Origin: an uncultured Clostridia bacterium
GTDB taxonomy: Bacteria; Bacillota; Clostridia; TANB77; CAG-508
DNA: 60,244 nucleotides
Direction: 5' to 3'
NCBI GenBank assembly: GCA_934177485.1
Contig: CAKPPF010000007.1
Span: 1-60,244 of the forward strand
Part shown: piece by piece, positions 18,160 through 26,187 of the stretch
How the letters are laid out: each line of letters starts with the position of its first letter
Position numbering within the stretch: position 1 is the stretch's first letter
The notes under the pieces: generated by a model
Database searches by the model: none
The model's input: the letters and a program-made list of their open reading frames with translations, nothing else
Told to the model about the DNA's origin: nothing
Translations under genes and position numbers: made by a program

Positions 18160-18468
18160 ATGAAATTACTAACTAATACGGGATTAATTAAATATATAAC
18201 TCCAATAAATATTATAATATATTTATTGGTAATTAATATTATAGGTTTTTTAATAATGTATATAGATAAAAAAAGAGCAAAATATGGAAGATGGAGAATA
18301 CCAGAAAAAACATTGTTACTTATTGCTTTGATTGGAGGAAGTATTGGAACAATAATAGGAATGTATACATTTAGACATAAAACACAGAAAATAAAGTTTA
18401 CACTTGGATTTCCAACAATACTAATATCTGAAATAATAATAGTTATATATTTTCTTATAAAATATTGA
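18160..18468 (+). CDS. DUF1294-family small membrane protein
   Basis: A 102-residue protein with about three hydrophobic segments. The core matches DUF1294: MYIDKKRAKYGRWRIPE, then a glycine-rich helix GGSIGTIIGMY and FRHKTQK near the C-terminus. The family is widespread and uncharacterised; some members carry an N-terminal cold-shock domain, absent here. ATG 18160 is chosen because GAGG precedes it by about 6 bases; a longer in-frame reading from 18106 would start inside a dispersed repeat and is not credible. It is a single-gene unit without clear functional context. Confidence 0.82.
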   Translation: MKLLTNTGLIKYITPINIIIYLLVINIIGFLIMYIDKKRAKYGRWRIPEKTLLLIALIGGSIGTIIGMYTFRHKTQKIKFTLGFPTILISEIIIVIYFLIKY

Positions 18469-18538
18469 CTTATAATATTATTATGTATAAAATATAAATC
18501 ATAAATTATAAATAAACAAAAGTTAAGGAGGAAAACTT

Positions 18539-19213
18539 ATGAAAGAAAAAATTAAAAATACGAAAGGAATTACACTTGTTGCACTAATTATAACTATAAT
18601 TGTGTTATTGATATTAGCAGTAGTAGGAATAACATCAATAAATAATAACAAGATATTAGAATATGCTAAAAATGGAAGAGATGCTTATAACCAAGGAAAA
18701 ACAAATGAAACAGAAACAATATCAAGTTATGAAAGCTATATAAATGATAATGTACCCAATGCTGGAAAAGGTGGAGATGAAGATGTAGACTTCTACAAAT
18801 TATTTGTAGAGAACAAAGATTATGCACAAAATCGTAAAGAATATGGAATGGTGTTTACTGCAGAAAATAAAATGTACGACCTAAGATTAGACTATGGACA
18901 AATAAATACAGATGAAAGTGAATATTATACATATTCAGTAAAAAGTAGAGAAGAATATAAAACTGAATTAGAGGAATTTAATGCTAAATTTACAGATGAA
19001 ACTGAAAAGGTTAAAATTGATGAAGTAAAATATGTTATAATGAATAGTGATGGTAGTTTTGAAGGAGTAATTGGAAAAAGTGGTAATGAAGTATATTTTG
19101 CACGCTGTAGATATAATGAAGAAGACTCTTCAAAAAGTGGAACATCATATTATTACGAAACAAATGTAGATATTTCTACACTTGGATTAGATTCAGTACC
19201 TCAAGGAAAATAA
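18539..19213 (+). CDS. Type IV pilin-like protein with prepilin N-terminus
   Basis: A 224-residue protein beginning with a short basic leader and KGITLVALIITIIVLLILA (about residues 9-27), the prepilin peptidase/methylation type of N-terminus seen in many Clostridia pseudopilins. The glycine before ITLVAL would be the cleavage point, and the usual glutamate at +5 is replaced by alanine or leucine in this variant. The rest (about 40-224) is a soluble, charged head without recognised domain. No pilus assembly ATPase, platform protein or prepilin peptidase lies nearby, so it is an orphan. AAGGAGG precedes the ATG and an intrinsic terminator follows. Confidence 0.75.
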   Translation: MKEKIKNTKGITLVALIITIIVLLILAVVGITSINNNKILEYAKNGRDAYNQGKTNETETISSYESYINDNVPNAGKGGDEDVDFYKLFVENKDYAQNRKEYGMVFTAENKMYDLRLDYGQINTDESEYYTYSVKSREEYKTELEEFNAKFTDETEKVKIDEVKYVIMNSDGSFEGVIGKSGNEVYFARCRYNEEDSSKSGTSYYYETNVDISTLGLDSVPQGK

Positions 19214-19220
19214 ATAAACT

Positions 19221-19249
19221 AAAAAAAGCTTCAAACTGAAGCTTTTTTT
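19221..19249 (+). terminator. Intrinsic terminator of the pilin-like gene
   Basis: Perfect 13-base arms (19221-19233 and 19237-19249; AAAAAAAGCTTCA and its complement) with a three-base loop, ending in seven T residues, 8 bases after the stop. It is nearly symmetrical and could work from both sides. Confidence 0.85.
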
Positions 19250-19288
19250 GTTGAATAGGAAAAATCGAAGATTTTTCTATTCAACAAA
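19247..19288. repeat. Long inverted repeat with a C-GAA-G loop
   Basis: Arms 19247-19266 and 19270-19288 pair over 19 bases with one bulged G, closing on the triloop GAA within AATCGAAGATT. A decayed relative with a GTA loop lies at about 27156-27190. It follows the terminator directly and faces the downstream end of asnS. Confidence 0.6.
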
Positions 19289-19335
19289 ATATGCTATAAT
19301 CGCTATTGCCTTTGAGATTTCCTCATTTCATTCGG

Positions 19336-19381
19336 AAACTCAAATCGGCGAGAAGAAAAGTGTGGCGAAGCCACTTTTCTT
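19336..19381 (-). repeat. 46-base hairpin module, copy 2 (probable asnS terminator)
   Basis: Read on the reverse strand this is the same unit as 10233-10278, with five mismatches in 46. The hairpin part (19353-19381) contains GTGGCGAAGCCAC and begins 9 bases after the asnS stop, with the descending arm ending CTTTTCTT. Its position and orientation match those of the copy behind frr. A 21-base part of it recurs exactly at 27239-27259. Confidence 0.65.
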
Positions 19382-19390
19382 ACATTCAAA

Positions 19391-20773
19391 TTAAAAATCA
19401 CAATTGTTTGGAGTCCTTGGAAAAGGAATAACATCTCTAATGTTTTCCATACCTGTAATATACATTAGTAATCTTTCAAATCCTAAACCGAATCCTGAAT
19501 GAACAACTGAGCCATATCTTCTTAAGTCTAAGTACCAATATAATTCGTCTGTATTTATACCCATTTCGTTCATTCTTTTAACCAGTTTTTCGTAATTTTC
19601 TTCTCTTTGAGAACCACCCATTATTTCACCAGCACCAGGAACTTCTAGGTCAACAGCAGCTACTGTTTCATTATCTGGGTTTAATTTCATATAATAAGAT
19701 TTAATATCTTTGGGCCAATTTTTAACAAAAACAGGACCATTGAAATATTCAGTAATATATTTTTCATGTTCTTTTGCTAAGTCTTCTCCATATTCAGGTT
19801 TAAATTCCCATTCTCTATCAGCCTTTTTTAATATGTCAATAGCTTCTTTATGGTCAATTCTTGTAAATGAAGAAGTAGTAACTTTTTGTAGTTTTTCAAT
19901 TAAACCATTTTGGATGAATTTATCACAAAACTCAATTTCATTTGGACATCTTTCTAGAACAGCTTTTACTACATATTTAAGAAAGTCTTCTTCAATATCC
20001 ATTAATTGCTCTAAGTCGCAAAAGCAAATTTCAGGTTCCATCATCCAAAATTCATTTGCATGAGTTTTAGTATTTGAGTTTTCAGATCTTAAAGTAGGAC
20101 CGAAAGTATATATTTTACCAAAGGCTTGTGCAAAAGTCTCACCGTGTAATTGACCAGAACCGGTAATGAAAGCTTTCTTACCAAATATATCTTGCGAAAA
20201 GTCTGTTTTACCATCTTTTTGAGGTAATGGATTATCTAAGTTTAATGTTGTTAGCTTAAACATTTCAGCAGAGCCTTCGCAATCAGCACACGTTATAATA
20301 GGACTATTTAAATAAATATATCCTTTGTTTTGAAAATATTCATGAATAGCAAAAGCAGCAACACTTCTTATTCTAAAAATAGCACTAAAGGTATTAGTTC
20401 TAGGTCTTAAATGAGCAACTGTTCTTAAATATTCAAAAGAATGTCTCTTTTTTTGTAAAGGGTAATCAGCATCAGCAGCATATTCTAAAGCAATATTAGT
20501 TGCTTTAATTTCGAAAGGCTGTTTTGCATTTTCAGTTTTAACAACTGTGCCTGTAACTTTAATAGAAGAACTTAAAGTGAATTTGCAAATTTCATCAAAA
20601 TTATCTAGTGTATTGTCAAAGACTATTTGAACATTTTTAAAATAGCTTCCATCATTTAATTCAATGAAGCCAAAAGTTTTAGAATCCCTAATTGTTTTTA
20701 CCCAACCTTCAATTTCAATATTTTTGTTTTCGTATAAATCTATGTTTGTATATAAATCTTTAATAGTTATCAT
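19391..20773 (-). CDS. asnS: Asparaginyl-tRNA synthetase
   Basis: A 460-residue class IIb synthetase. An OB-fold anticodon-binding domain occupies about 1-105 (EGWVKTIRDSKTFGFIELND), and the catalytic domain carries motif 2 around PTLRSENSNTKTHANEFWM and motif 3 GFGLGFERLLMYITG, with the C-terminal PFPRTPNNCDF that distinguishes AsnRS from AspRS. It charges tRNA-Asn directly with asparagine. The start codon is read from 20773 down, with GGAGG (complement of 20781-20785) 7 bases upstream. It is the only large reverse-strand gene here. No T-box leader was found: only about 150 bases separate it from the divergent gene. Confidence 0.97.
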   Translation of the reverse strand: MITIKDLYTNIDLYENKNIEIEGWVKTIRDSKTFGFIELNDGSYFKNVQIVFDNTLDNFDEICKFTLSSSIKVTGTVVKTENAKQPFEIKATNIALEYAADADYPLQKKRHSFEYLRTVAHLRPRTNTFSAIFRIRSVAAFAIHEYFQNKGYIYLNSPIITCADCEGSAEMFKLTTLNLDNPLPQKDGKTDFSQDIFGKKAFITGSGQLHGETFAQAFGKIYTFGPTLRSENSNTKTHANEFWMMEPEICFCDLEQLMDIEEDFLKYVVKAVLERCPNEIEFCDKFIQNGLIEKLQKVTTSSFTRIDHKEAIDILKKADREWEFKPEYGEDLAKEHEKYITEYFNGPVFVKNWPKDIKSYYMKLNPDNETVAAVDLEVPGAGEIMGGSQREENYEKLVKRMNEMGINTDELYWYLDLRRYGSVVHSGFGLGFERLLMYITGMENIRDVIPFPRTPNNCDF

Positions 20774-20792
20774 AATTTTTCCTCCCTAAAAT

Positions 20793-20821
20793 AATATATC
20801 ATAAATAAACTAAACGTGCAA
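20793..20821 (-). promoter_or_regulatory. Probable asnS promoter
   Basis: Reverse-strand TTGCAC (20821-20816) and TATATT (20798-20793) are 17 bases apart. The predicted start near 20786 leaves only a few bases before the ribosome binding site, so the leader would be very short; this weakens the call. Confidence 0.4.
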
Positions 20822-20879
20822 TAAATCAAAGAAAAAAGAAATTTTTTATAACAAAAATATATTATTTTTATTTGTTTTA

Positions 20880-20888
20880 TGTTATAAT
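20880..20888 (+). promoter_or_regulatory. Extended -10 promoter for the radical SAM gene
   Basis: TGT followed by a perfect TATAAT (20883-20888) forms an extended -10 element 36 bases before the next start codon. There is no good -35 hexamer upstream, as is common with extended -10 promoters. It diverges from the asnS promoter. Confidence 0.5.
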
Positions 20889-20924
20889 TTTATTGTTTAT
20901 AAATTTAAAGGAAGTGATACAGCT

Positions 20925-21812
20925 ATGCAAGGAATAGAACTTTCAGGATGTAATATTTGCCCACATAGATGTAATGTAAATAGAATAGATGGAAAATTAG
21001 GACGATGTAAAGCTAGTGATAAAATTAAAATTGCACTAGCTTCTCTACATTATTATGAAGAACCTTGCATAAGTGGAGAAAATGGTTCTGGAACAGTATT
21101 TTTTTCTAATTGTAATATGAGATGTAAATTTTGCCAAAATTATAAAATAAGTTGGGAAAGTAAAGGAAAAGAAATTACAATTGAGGAATTAGCAAAAACT
21201 TTTATTGATTTGCAAAATCAAAATGCAAATAATATAAATTTGGTAACACCAACAATCTATGTATATCAAATAATAGAAGCAATAAAAATAGCGAAGAAAA
21301 AAGGACTTGTAATTCCAATAATATATAACTCAAATGGTTATGAAAATATAGAAACAATAAAAATGCTAAAAGGTTATATAGATGTATATTTACCAGACTT
21401 AAAATATTTTTACGATGAGTTAGGTATAAAATATTCAGGAGTAAAAAATTATTTTGAAAATGCAAGTAATGCAATAAAAGAAATGTACAATCAAGTAGGA
21501 AGTCCAGTATTAGATGAAAATGGAATTATAAAAAAAGGCTTAATTATAAGGCACCTTGTTTTACCAAACAATATAGAAAATTCAAAGAAAGTGTTAAAAT
21601 GGATAAAAAGCAATATAAATGAGAATGTATATGTTAGTATAATGGCACAATATTTCCCGTGTTATTTAGCTAAAAAAATGGAAGATTTAAATAGAAAATT
21701 AACCCATAAAGAGTATGAAGAAATAGAAAATTATGTGTATAAACTTAATATAAAAAATGGATATATGCAAGAATTAGGAGAGCATGAAGAAGAATATGTA
21801 CCTGATTTTTAA
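20925..21812 (+). CDS. PflX-like radical SAM protein (COG1313 type)
   Basis: A 295-residue radical SAM enzyme. The cluster-binding CxxxCxxC is CNMRCKFC at about residues 64-71. An N-terminal cysteine motif, CNICPHRCNV, and the following GRCKAS are typical of the PflX/AmmeMemoRadiSam-like branch, which resembles pyruvate formate-lyase activating enzymes but has unknown targets. The rest fits a partial TIM barrel: TPTIYVYQIIEAIK, IIYNSNGY, and YLPDLKYF. No glycyl-radical enzyme gene is near it. It is divergent from asnS, has AAGGAAG before the ATG, and lies 22 bases before mgtE. The substrate protein cannot be assigned. Confidence 0.85.
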   Translation: MQGIELSGCNICPHRCNVNRIDGKLGRCKASDKIKIALASLHYYEEPCISGENGSGTVFFSNCNMRCKFCQNYKISWESKGKEITIEELAKTFIDLQNQNANNINLVTPTIYVYQIIEAIKIAKKKGLVIPIIYNSNGYENIETIKMLKGYIDVYLPDLKYFYDELGIKYSGVKNYFENASNAIKEMYNQVGSPVLDENGIIKKGLIIRHLVLPNNIENSKKVLKWIKSNINENVYVSIMAQYFPCYLAKKMEDLNRKLTHKEYEEIENYVYKLNIKNGYMQELGEHEEEYVPDF

Positions 21813-21834
21813 ATAATAAAGGGGGAATCATGTA

Positions 21835-23187
21835 ATGGAGGAAGAAATTGAAAAAATAAAAGATGAAATAATAGAATTATTAACTAACAAGAGATACTCT
21901 AATTTATATAAATATTTGGAACAAATAACTAGCCAAGATATATCTGCTTTATTTGAAGAACTAACACCGGAAGATAGGGCAATTGTATTTAGATTATTGC
22001 CTAAAGACGAAGCAGCTGAGATATTTGCATATATGGATTCTGATTTGCAAGAGGATTTAATAAATAAACTAACAGATAAAGAATTAAAGCTAGTAATAGA
22101 CGAATTATATATGGATGATACAGTAGACCTAATAGAAGAGATGCCATCCAATGTAGTAAAACGTATACTTAAAAATGTAAGCAAAGAAGATAGAAAAACA
22201 ATAAATGAATTGCTAAAATATCCATCAGACTCAGCAGGAAGCATTATGACTACAGAATTTATAGACTTAAAGGTAAATATGACTGTTGATCAAGCATTTG
22301 AAAAAATAAGAAAAATTGGGCTTGATAAAGAAACAGTATATACTTGCTATGTTTTAGATATAAAAAGAGTAATTATTGGAACAGTAGATATAAAAGAATT
22401 GCTTTTAGCAGATAGAGATGCGCTAATAAAAGATATAATGGAAACTACTGTTATAACAGTAAATACCTTAGAAGATAAAGAAGAAGTTGCAAAGGCATTT
22501 GATAAATATGACTTGGTAGCATTACCAGTTGTAGATAAAGAAAATAGATTAGTTGGAATTGTAACTATAGATGATGCTATAGATGTATTACAAGACGAAA
22601 CAACAGAAGACTTTGAAATAATGGCAGCTATGACTCCGACTGAAAACTCATATTTTAAAACATCAGTATTTAAACATGCAAAAAATAGAATATTATGGCT
22701 TTTATTGTTAATGGTTTCATCTATGATCACAGGAGGAATTCTAACACATTATGAAGAGGCATTTGCAGCAGTTCCACTTTTAGTTTCATTTATTCCAATG
22801 ATAATGGGAACAGGAGGAAACTGTGGCTCACAAAGTTCAACACTTATAATAAGAGGTATGGCAGTAGACGAAATTGAGCCAAGAGACTTTTTAAAAGCAA
22901 TATGGAAAGAAATAAGGGTGGCATTAATTGTAGGCTCAACATTAGCTGTAGTAAATGGAATAAGAATTATGGTTCAATACAATAATTTAAAAATTGCAAT
23001 AGTATTAGGTTTAACTTTAATTGGAACAGCATGTCTTGCAAAAACGCTTGGATGTGCTTTGCCAATGTTAGCTAAAAAGCTTAAAATAGATCCAGCAATA
23101 ATGGCAGCTCCATTAATATCAACTATATTAGATAGTTGCTCAATATTAATATACTTTAATATTGCAGTTGCAATATTACACATATAA
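21835..23187 (+). CDS. mgtE: Magnesium transporter MgtE
   Basis: A 450-residue protein with the full MgtE layout: an N-terminal helical superhelix domain (about 1-130, including ELTPEDRAIVFRLLP), two CBS domains (about 135-255), and a C-terminal membrane domain of five helices (about 280-450). SSMITGGIL and the GTGGNCGSQSSTL segment form the pore region. It is a Mg2+-gated Mg2+ channel; the cytosolic domains close the pore when Mg2+ is abundant. Only 22 bases separate it from the radical SAM gene, with GGGGGAA as binding site, so there is no room for an M-box riboswitch directly upstream. Confidence 0.96.
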   Translation: MEEEIEKIKDEIIELLTNKRYSNLYKYLEQITSQDISALFEELTPEDRAIVFRLLPKDEAAEIFAYMDSDLQEDLINKLTDKELKLVIDELYMDDTVDLIEEMPSNVVKRILKNVSKEDRKTINELLKYPSDSAGSIMTTEFIDLKVNMTVDQAFEKIRKIGLDKETVYTCYVLDIKRVIIGTVDIKELLLADRDALIKDIMETTVITVNTLEDKEEVAKAFDKYDLVALPVVDKENRLVGIVTIDDAIDVLQDETTEDFEIMAAMTPTENSYFKTSVFKHAKNRILWLLLLMVSSMITGGILTHYEEAFAAVPLLVSFIPMIMGTGGNCGSQSSTLIIRGMAVDEIEPRDFLKAIWKEIRVALIVGSTLAVVNGIRIMVQYNNLKIAIVLGLTLIGTACLAKTLGCALPMLAKKLKIDPAIMAAPLISTILDSCSILIYFNIAVAILHI

Positions 23188-23324
23188 ATTATAAATATAA
23201 TACAATTATATTACAAAAATATTAAATTTATGTAACAATAGTTGTGTTATATTTTTTTTTGAAATATAATTTAAGTGGAAACAATTGGAAATACAATCAA
23301 TCTGAAAAAAAGGAGAAAATTTGT

Positions 23325-23864
23325 ATGGAAACCTTTGCAGATTATATTCTTAGTGAAGAAGACTATATAAAAAAACTTGAAATTGCATATTATCTTCAAA
23401 AAAGAACAGGTATATTTTTTGATAATTCTGTTGTTTTTAAAACAGAACTTGCAAGAATGTTTATGGAAGATATAGACTTAGGTGTTGATAAAAATCTAGT
23501 TATAACAGCGTGTATTTTATGTGGATGTAAAAAGAAAAGAGATGCAACAGACATAGATACAATCAAGAATTATGCACAAGATGGAGCAAAATATTTAGCA
23601 ACACTTGGCTTTGATAAAAGATTTTGTAAAATATGTGAAGAAGTAAATAGATATAGTGGAAGCGAACCAAGAGAGCCAGAAAGTGATATACTTGAATTAG
23701 TTGATAACTTTGGAGGCCTACTTTTAGACAGACCAGAAAGAAGAGGTTTTCCAATAGACGAAGCCTTGGTACTTACTGAATACAGAAACTTAAAAAATTA
23801 TAATAATAGATATATGCAACAATTTAAAAAATTTGTTGAAATAGAAGAAGGAATAAAAGTTTAA
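23325..23864 (+). CDS. Hypothetical protein with degenerate HD-GYP-like domain, 179 aa
   Basis: ATG 23325 is preferred to an upstream in-frame ATG at 23244 because AGGAG at 23311-23315 lies 9 bases before it. The C-terminal half contains ILELVDNFGGLLLDRP then RRGFPIDEAL, closely resembling the segment of HD-GYP phosphodiesterases that reads roughly ADAFDAMTSDRPYR followed by SLEEAL. No HD pair or GYP motif is visible, and several cysteines (ITACILCGCKKKRDA) lie in the middle. It may be a catalytically dead relative or a member of a small Clostridia family. It is followed 22 bases later by a 65-residue gene, probably cotranscribed. Confidence 0.65.
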   Translation: METFADYILSEEDYIKKLEIAYYLQKRTGIFFDNSVVFKTELARMFMEDIDLGVDKNLVITACILCGCKKKRDATDIDTIKNYAQDGAKYLATLGFDKRFCKICEEVNRYSGSEPREPESDILELVDNFGGLLLDRPERRGFPIDEALVLTEYRNLKNYNNRYMQQFKKFVEIEEGIKV

Positions 23865-23886
23865 TTAGATAAGGAGATATAAAGTA

Positions 23887-24084
23887 ATGGCACTTAATCA
23901 AATAGAAGATTTTAATGGTCGTATAGCTAATGCTGCTAAACTTGCAAATGACAAAGAAATGCAAACAAGAGAAATGATTTCAATTGTAAGTAAGGGAAGC
24001 GAAGAAATAAGTAAATACTTAAAGGATAAAGGAGCAAAACAGGTAGAAGAACATAAATCAATGTTAGATGAATTTCAGTTGTAG
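23887..24084 (+). CDS. Small hypothetical helical protein, 65 aa
   Basis: Not recognised. A good AAGGAG lies 9 bases before ATG 23887, and codon use is like that of its neighbours, which supports a real gene. The product has no cysteine, no membrane segment and few hydrophobic stretches, and reads like one or two long charged helices (ISKYLKDKGAKQVEEHKSML). It is cotranscribed with the HD-GYP-like gene and ends before a palindromic repeat that probably stops transcription. Confidence 0.65.
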   Translation: MALNQIEDFNGRIANAAKLANDKEMQTREMISIVSKGSEEISKYLKDKGAKQVEEHKSMLDEFQL

Positions 24085-24094
24085 GAATATAATT

Positions 24095-24124
24095 TATGGG
24101 CAGGTTTATTAGCTTGCCCATTTT
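24095..24124 (+). repeat. Dispersed GGCAGG/TGCC palindrome, probable terminator
   Basis: ATGGGCA (24096-24102) pairs with TGCCCAT (24115-24121) around a 12-base loop and is followed by TTTTA. It lies 11 bases after a stop codon. This member of the family has the clearest terminator form, a G+C stem then a T-run. Confidence 0.6.
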
Positions 24125-24140
24125 ATAGGAGGAATAATAA

Positions 24141-25334
24141 ATGTACGAAATATTTGCAGATTTACATGTACACATAGGAAGAAGTGAAAATAATAAACCA
24201 ATAAAAATAACAGCAGCAAGATCTTTAAATTTTGCTAATATAGCTAAAGAATGCGTAGAAAGAAAGGGAATAAATGTTGTAGGAATAATAGACTGTGCAT
24301 CTCCATATGTAATAGAAGATATAGAAAATTTCTTAAAAACAGGTGAGGCATATGAAATTCCAGATGGCGGAATAATATACAAAGATAAAGTGTGTATATT
24401 ATTAGGAAGTGAAATAGAAACATCAGAAGTAAACGACTATGGTAAAACAGGTAGTGCTCATAACTTATGTTTCTTTCCTCATTTAAAAGATATAAAAGCA
24501 TTTTCTAACGAAATGAGTCATCACATAAAGAATATTACACTTAGTTCACAAAGAGCTAATATATCTGCATATGAATTAGTGGACATTGTAGAAAAATATA
24601 ACGGTATTTTAATACCAGCTCATTGTTTTACACCTCACAAAAGCTTTTATGGCAATTGTACAGATAGATTAGAAAAGATATTTAAAGAAAAGTTTAATAA
24701 AATACTTGCAATTGAATTAGGACTTTCAGCAGATACATATTTAGCAGATAAAATATCTGAATTAGAAAACAAAACATTTTTAACAAATTCAGATGCACAT
24801 TCTTTACCTAAAATTGCAAGAGAATATAATAAGATATTAGTAGAAGATATAAGTTTTAAAGAATTTGTAAAAGCATTAAAAAATGAAGATGGCAGAAAAG
24901 TATTAGCTAACTATGGTATGGATCCTAAGCTTGGAAAATATCATAGAACATACTGCGAGAAATGTGATAAGCCAATACCAGGAAATGCACCTGTTACAAA
25001 ATGCCCAGATTGTGACAGCTCAAATATAACTATGGGAGTTTTTGATAGAATAGAAATAATAAAAGATAAAGAGAATACTAAAAGTCCAAAAACAAGACCA
25101 CCATATATATATCAAATTCCATTAACATTTGTTCCTGGACTTGGTGGAAAAACAATAGATAAACTGTTAAATGTTTTTGGTACAGAAATGATCATTTTAC
25201 ATAAGCTTTCAAAAGACGATATAGAAGCGGTTGTAGGAGAAAAAGTTGCAAACAATATAATTAATGCTAGAAATGGAAATGTAAAAATAGAGGCCGGTGG
25301 CGGTGGAGTTTATGGAAAAATTAGTTCTAAATAA
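24141..25334 (+). CDS. EndoQ-family DNA endonuclease (PHP domain)
   Basis: A 397-residue protein. The N-terminal PHP domain opens with ADLHVHIGRS and includes GIIDCASP, GSEIETSE, IPAHCFTP and TNSDAHS, providing the metal-binding histidines and acids. A four-cysteine zinc ribbon follows at about 270-295 (CEKC and CPDC), and the C-terminus has a helix-hairpin-helix (FVPGLGGKTIDKLL). This is the architecture of endonuclease Q, which nicks DNA 5' of deaminated bases such as uracil and hypoxanthine and was first described in archaea and Bacillus relatives. AGGAGG precedes ATG 24141. It is a lone gene bounded by hairpins on both sides. Confidence 0.85.
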   Translation: MYEIFADLHVHIGRSENNKPIKITAARSLNFANIAKECVERKGINVVGIIDCASPYVIEDIENFLKTGEAYEIPDGGIIYKDKVCILLGSEIETSEVNDYGKTGSAHNLCFFPHLKDIKAFSNEMSHHIKNITLSSQRANISAYELVDIVEKYNGILIPAHCFTPHKSFYGNCTDRLEKIFKEKFNKILAIELGLSADTYLADKISELENKTFLTNSDAHSLPKIAREYNKILVEDISFKEFVKALKNEDGRKVLANYGMDPKLGKYHRTYCEKCDKPIPGNAPVTKCPDCDSSNITMGVFDRIEIIKDKENTKSPKTRPPYIYQIPLTFVPGLGGKTIDKLLNVFGTEMIILHKLSKDDIEAVVGEKVANNIINARNGNVKIEAGGGGVYGKISSK

Positions 25335-25365
25335 TATTTTTATTTCATAGACATTATGTAGAAAG

Positions 25366-25422
25366 AAATTTGAAAAATAATCATCATTTAGAGACGCTAA
25401 ATAATAATTCTTTTTCAAATTT
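25366..25422 (+). terminator. Long AT-rich hairpin after the EndoQ gene
   Basis: Outer arms AAATTTGAAAAA (25366-25377) and its complement (25411-25422) enclose an inner ATTTAG/CTAAAT hairpin. The structure is followed by TTTG. It separates the EndoQ and spoIIM genes. Confidence 0.5.
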
Positions 25423-25456
25423 TTGTGTGTAAATACTATTGAGAGGGTTTTATGTA

Positions 25457-26107
25457 ATGTCTAAAAGAATTGTTAAAGGTTCTAAAATTGGAACAGCACT
25501 TTTTAATTATATAAATAATAACAAAAGAGAATATTTAATTGTAATTATTCTCTTTTTCATTGGCTTAATAATAGGAGTATTATTTGTAAATAATTTGAAT
25601 GACATAAAGATTACTGAAGTAAATAATTATTTAAATGAATTATGCAATAATATTACCCAAAAAGAAAATATTGATTTATTTGATATATTTAAAAAATCTA
25701 TGAAATCAAATATATTTATTATGTTCTTGCTATGGCTTGGAGCGTCAACAATAGTTGGAATACCTATTGTATATGGAATAAATATTGTAAAGGGGTTTTC
25801 AATTGGGTGTACTATTAGTTGCCTATTAAGCTCCTTGGGAACTGGAAATGGATTATTACTTTCGTTTTCGTTTTTAATGTTACATAACATAATATTTATA
25901 CCAGTAATGTTTTCTACTTGTGTAAGTGGTGTGAAATTATACAAATCGATAATGAAAAATAAACAGAGAAATAATATAAAAATAGAAATACTAAGACACA
26001 CCATTTTTTGCTTATTAATGTTAGCGTTACTGATATTTTCTTCACTTATTGAAGCATATGTTTCAACAAATATTTCTATATTATTACTAAATTATATAAA
26101 AATCTAA
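25457..26107 (+). CDS. spoIIM: Stage II sporulation protein M
   Basis: A 216-residue membrane protein with about five helices. The central block FLLWLGASTIVGIPIVYGIN, the motif KGFSIGCT and the helix with HNIIFIPVM match SpoIIM. In Bacillus SpoIIM acts with SpoIID and SpoIIP in the DMP complex that degrades septal peptidoglycan and drives engulfment. ATG 25457 is chosen over an in-frame TTG at 25439 because GAGAGGG lies 9 bases before it. It lies directly before xerD, as in Bacillus and many Clostridia, and opens the sporulation block. Confidence 0.9.
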   Translation: MSKRIVKGSKIGTALFNYINNNKREYLIVIILFFIGLIIGVLFVNNLNDIKITEVNNYLNELCNNITQKENIDLFDIFKKSMKSNIFIMFLLWLGASTIVGIPIVYGINIVKGFSIGCTISCLLSSLGTGNGLLLSFSFLMLHNIIFIPVMFSTCVSGVKLYKSIMKNKQRNNIKIEILRHTIFCLLMLALLIFSSLIEAYVSTNISILLLNYIKI

Positions 26108-26131
26108 AAAAAGTATTTACTTTTTAGATTT
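26100..26131 (+). terminator. Hairpin at the end of spoIIM
   Basis: Perfect 11-base arms AAATCTAAAAA (26100-26110) and complement (26121-26131) with a 10-base loop overlap the spoIIM stop codon. The stem is AT-rich and the following T-run is broken, so termination may be partial. Confidence 0.5.
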
Positions 26132-26187
26132 AATTTGATATAACATAAGTGATTTATGTAAATTTTTTAAAGAATAGGGGAACAGAA

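Noticed and set aside
20774..20924. T-box leader for asnS
   Set aside because: The gap is only about 150 bases, is shared with a divergent gene, and contains no T-box core sequence or G+C-rich antiterminator.
21813..21834. M-box riboswitch before mgtE
   Set aside because: Only 22 bases separate mgtE from the radical SAM gene; there is no room for it.
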